Assembly (NCBI GenBank): GCA_030612785.1
Contig: JAUWNF010000223.1
Location: 1 to 6,097 of the forward strand
Direction of reading: 5' to 3'
DNA: 6,097 nucleotides
From: Phycisphaerales bacterium
Lineage (GTDB): Bacteria > Planctomycetota > Phycisphaerae > UBA1845
Position 1 is the stretch's first letter; each line of letters begins with the position of its first letter. This document shows positions 4,468 through 6,097 of this stretch, one piece after another. The translations under genes and the position numbers were made by a program. The notes below the pieces were generated by a model. The model was not told the origin of the DNA and searched no databases. It was given only the letters and a program-made list of their open reading frames with translations.

Positions 4468-6097
4468 ATGCACACCCGACGCCGGATTGAATACCTCGCC
4501 ATCGCGGCGGTACTGCTCTTGATCGGTCGGGTGAACCCTGCGGGCTTGGCCCAGGAAGCACCGTCTGCTCCAGCCGCCTCGGAGCCGGCGCCACCACTCC
4601 CCGCCCCGCTCGCGGGGTTCAGTGACGAGGGGGTGTTCCTGGTCTACAAGAACGAGGAACGCATCGTCACCATCAACTTCCAATGGCATACCGACGGTAC
4701 GTTTGAAAACGAGCGCACGTTGACCCTCGCCGGCCAGAGCGTTTCCTCGAAGCTGAGAATCCCGCCGGCGCCGGACGGGCGGTGGCGCGAGATCTCCATC
4801 GAGTCGCCGCTGGGCCCGGTCACGGTCACCCGCAAGGGCGACTCCTGCCGCATCGCGTGCTCGGAGGAGACCGAGACCTTAGCCCTTAAGCCCGGTGTGG
4901 TCCTTTGGGAAAACTTCGCCCCCGCGCTGATGAGCCAGGTGGTTCGGCTCTACGACCGGACCAAGGGGGGCAAGCAGAGCTTTCCGCTGTTCATTCTGCC
5001 CAAGCGGGTGATCGACGCCTCGCTCGAACGGTTAGACACGGTGGAGCGGAGCGTCGGGGGGCGAGACCTCAGCTTCACGCGATACCGCTATGGTCTGTCC
5101 TCGGTGGATCTGATCCTCTGGACAGACGAAGCGGGCAAGCTTTATCTGGCCGACGTTCCTGCCCAACACGCCGCCTATGTCCGCGAAGGATACGAGATTC
5201 TCCGTCACACCCCGGACACCGATCCGTTGCTCTCCGCACCCGAGTACGAGGTAGCGGTCGAGTGCAACGTCGGCGTGCCCGTGCGAGACGGGATCAAACT
5301 TGCGACGGATATCTACCGTCCCCAAGGCGCGGGGCGTTTCCCAGTCATCCTGGTCCGGACGCCATACAAGAAGGAAATGTCCGAGCTCGAGGCCCGTTTC
5401 TACGCCCGTCGCGGGTATGTCTTCGCCGTGCAGGACTGTCGTGGACGATTCAGCTCGCCAGGCACGTGGGAGCCCCTGGTCAACGAACCCGAAGACGGCT
5501 ACGACACCATTGAGTGGCTGGCGACGCAGCCCTGGTGCACGGGCAAAGTAGGGATGATCGGTGCCGCCTACCTGGCGTGGGCGCAGTGGTTGGCAGCCAG
5601 TCGGCGTCCGCCGCATCTGGTCACCATCATCCCCAACGTATCGGCCCCCGATCCCTTCTACTGCGTTCCCTACGACCACGGGGTGTTCCGTCTGCTCAAT
5701 TCCATCTGGTGGGTGGACTACCTGGAGTCCGAGGCGAGCGGTGACCTCTCCGGGGCTGCCTACAGCCGTATCAAGGACAAAGACTACCACAAACTCGTCC
5801 GCGCACTCCCGGTGATTGACCTGGACAAGAGCGTCCTAGGCCGGGAAAACCCCTACTGGCGCGAATGGCTCGCGCATCCGGCGAATGATAGCTACTGGCA
5901 GCGCGGCAGCTACCTGGATCGACTCAAAAACGTCAACATCCCCGTCTTGCACCAGTCAGGTTGGCTCGACAGCGAAGGCATCGGCACCAAGCTCAACTAC
6001 CTGCGGATGGCGTCCCACGGGCATTCTTACCAGAAGCTCCTCCTGGGTCCCTGGGCCCACACACCACTGGCCCACCGACGCTATGGCGACCGCGATT
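4468..6097 (+). CDS. Secreted CocE/X-Pro dipeptidyl-peptidase family protein, nucleophile replaced (3' end outside window)
   Basis: The frame runs open from ATG 4468 to the window end (543 codons). GAGG at 4456-4459, 8 nt upstream, supports the start. Residues 1-28 look like a Sec signal peptide: TRRR, a hydrophobic AIAAVLLLIG, and cleavage after AGLA. A Pro/Ala linker follows to about 48, then a probably beta-rich domain of unknown role (about 50-255). From about 262 there is a CocE/NonD-type alpha/beta hydrolase: VPVRDGIKLATDIYRP, VRTPY (Tyr 300, oxyanion-hole position), QDCRGRF near 322-328, GKVGMIGAAYLAW near 361-371, SGWLD with Asp 501, and LGPWAH with His 531. Family members hydrolyse esters, amides or X-Pro peptides through a Ser-Asp-His triad. 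Here Asp and His are present but the G-x-S-Y-x-G serine is Ala 367 (codon 5566-5568). It may be inactive or use another residue. Substrate unknown; the C-terminal jelly-roll domain would lie beyond the window. Confidence 0.85.
   Translation, partial: MHTRRRIEYLAIAAVLLLIGRVNPAGLAQEAPSAPAASEPAPPLPAPLAGFSDEGVFLVYKNEERIVTINFQWHTDGTFENERTLTLAGQSVSSKLRIPPAPDGRWREISIESPLGPVTVTRKGDSCRIACSEETETLALKPGVVLWENFAPALMSQVVRLYDRTKGGKQSFPLFILPKRVIDASLERLDTVERSVGGRDLSFTRYRYGLSSVDLILWTDEAGKLYLADVPAQHAAYVREGYEILRHTPDTDPLLSAPEYEVAVECNVGVPVRDGIKLATDIYRPQGAGRFPVILVRTPYKKEMSELEARFYARRGYVFAVQDCRGRFSSPGTWEPLVNEPEDGYDTIEWLATQPWCTGKVGMIGAAYLAWAQWLAASRRPPHLVTIIPNVSAPDPFYCVPYDHGVFRLLNSIWWVDYLESEASGDLSGAAYSRIKDKDYHKLVRALPVIDLDKSVLGRENPYWREWLAHPANDSYWQRGSYLDRLKNVNIPVLHQSGWLDSEGIGTKLNYLRMASHGHSYQKLLLGPWAHTPLAHRRYGDRD

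Noticed and set aside
4905..5513. 202-codon plus-strand frame inside the hydrolase gene
   Set aside because: It is out of frame with the 4468 gene, which carries the signal peptide and hydrolase motifs. Its translation is Arg/Pro-rich shadow sequence.

Overview
The window looks like a chromosomal segment of a high-GC, Gram-negative bacterium, most likely a planctomycete (perhaps Phycisphaerae-like). Three things support this, all judged from memory of the families rather than by search. Ribosomal protein S2 carries an IHFGHR-VSRWNPKM start. EF-Ts has ETAPVAK where most bacteria have a TDFVAR-type motif. A lipid A gene (lpxB) points to an outer membrane. Shine-Dalgarno signals are strong at rpsB and weak or absent elsewhere.

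Layout. Positions 1-372 are a scar: the C-terminal end of a transposase (plus strand, stop at 137), then a fragment resembling the C-terminal TrkA_C domain of a potassium channel or transporter, with no start of its own and no plausible stop before it runs into pyrH. Positions 373-2915, minus strand, hold the translation/nucleotide operon rpsB-tsf-pyrH (ribosomal protein S2, elongation factor Ts, UMP kinase), read from a good sigma70-type promoter at about 2980-3008. The usual next gene, frr, is not there; the scar occupies its place. Positions 2916-3189 are a divergent intergenic region with a 77-bp imperfect palindrome. Positions 3190-4329, plus strand, hold lpxB. After a 138-bp gap, 4468-6097 holds the start of a secreted protein with a CocE/X-Pro dipeptidyl-peptidase type alpha/beta-hydrolase domain, cut off by the window edge.

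How the genes work together. rpsB and tsf supply the translation machinery and pyrH supplies UDP, a common co-transcribed set. LpxB makes the lipid A disaccharide of the outer membrane. The last gene encodes an exported protein of unknown substrate and has no evident link to the others.

I do not see a new defence system or gene cluster. The points worth a second look are: (a) a degenerate 7-bp repeat array between tsf and pyrH that contains the pyrH start codon, places the only good Shine-Dalgarno 35 nt (five repeat lengths) upstream, and can form a 12-bp hairpin with that Shine-Dalgarno in its loop; (b) the hydrolase-family protein, which has alanine where the nucleophilic serine should be; (c) the palindrome before lpxB, whose two strands encode nearly the same peptide; (d) conserved glycines replaced by alanine in three unrelated enzymes.
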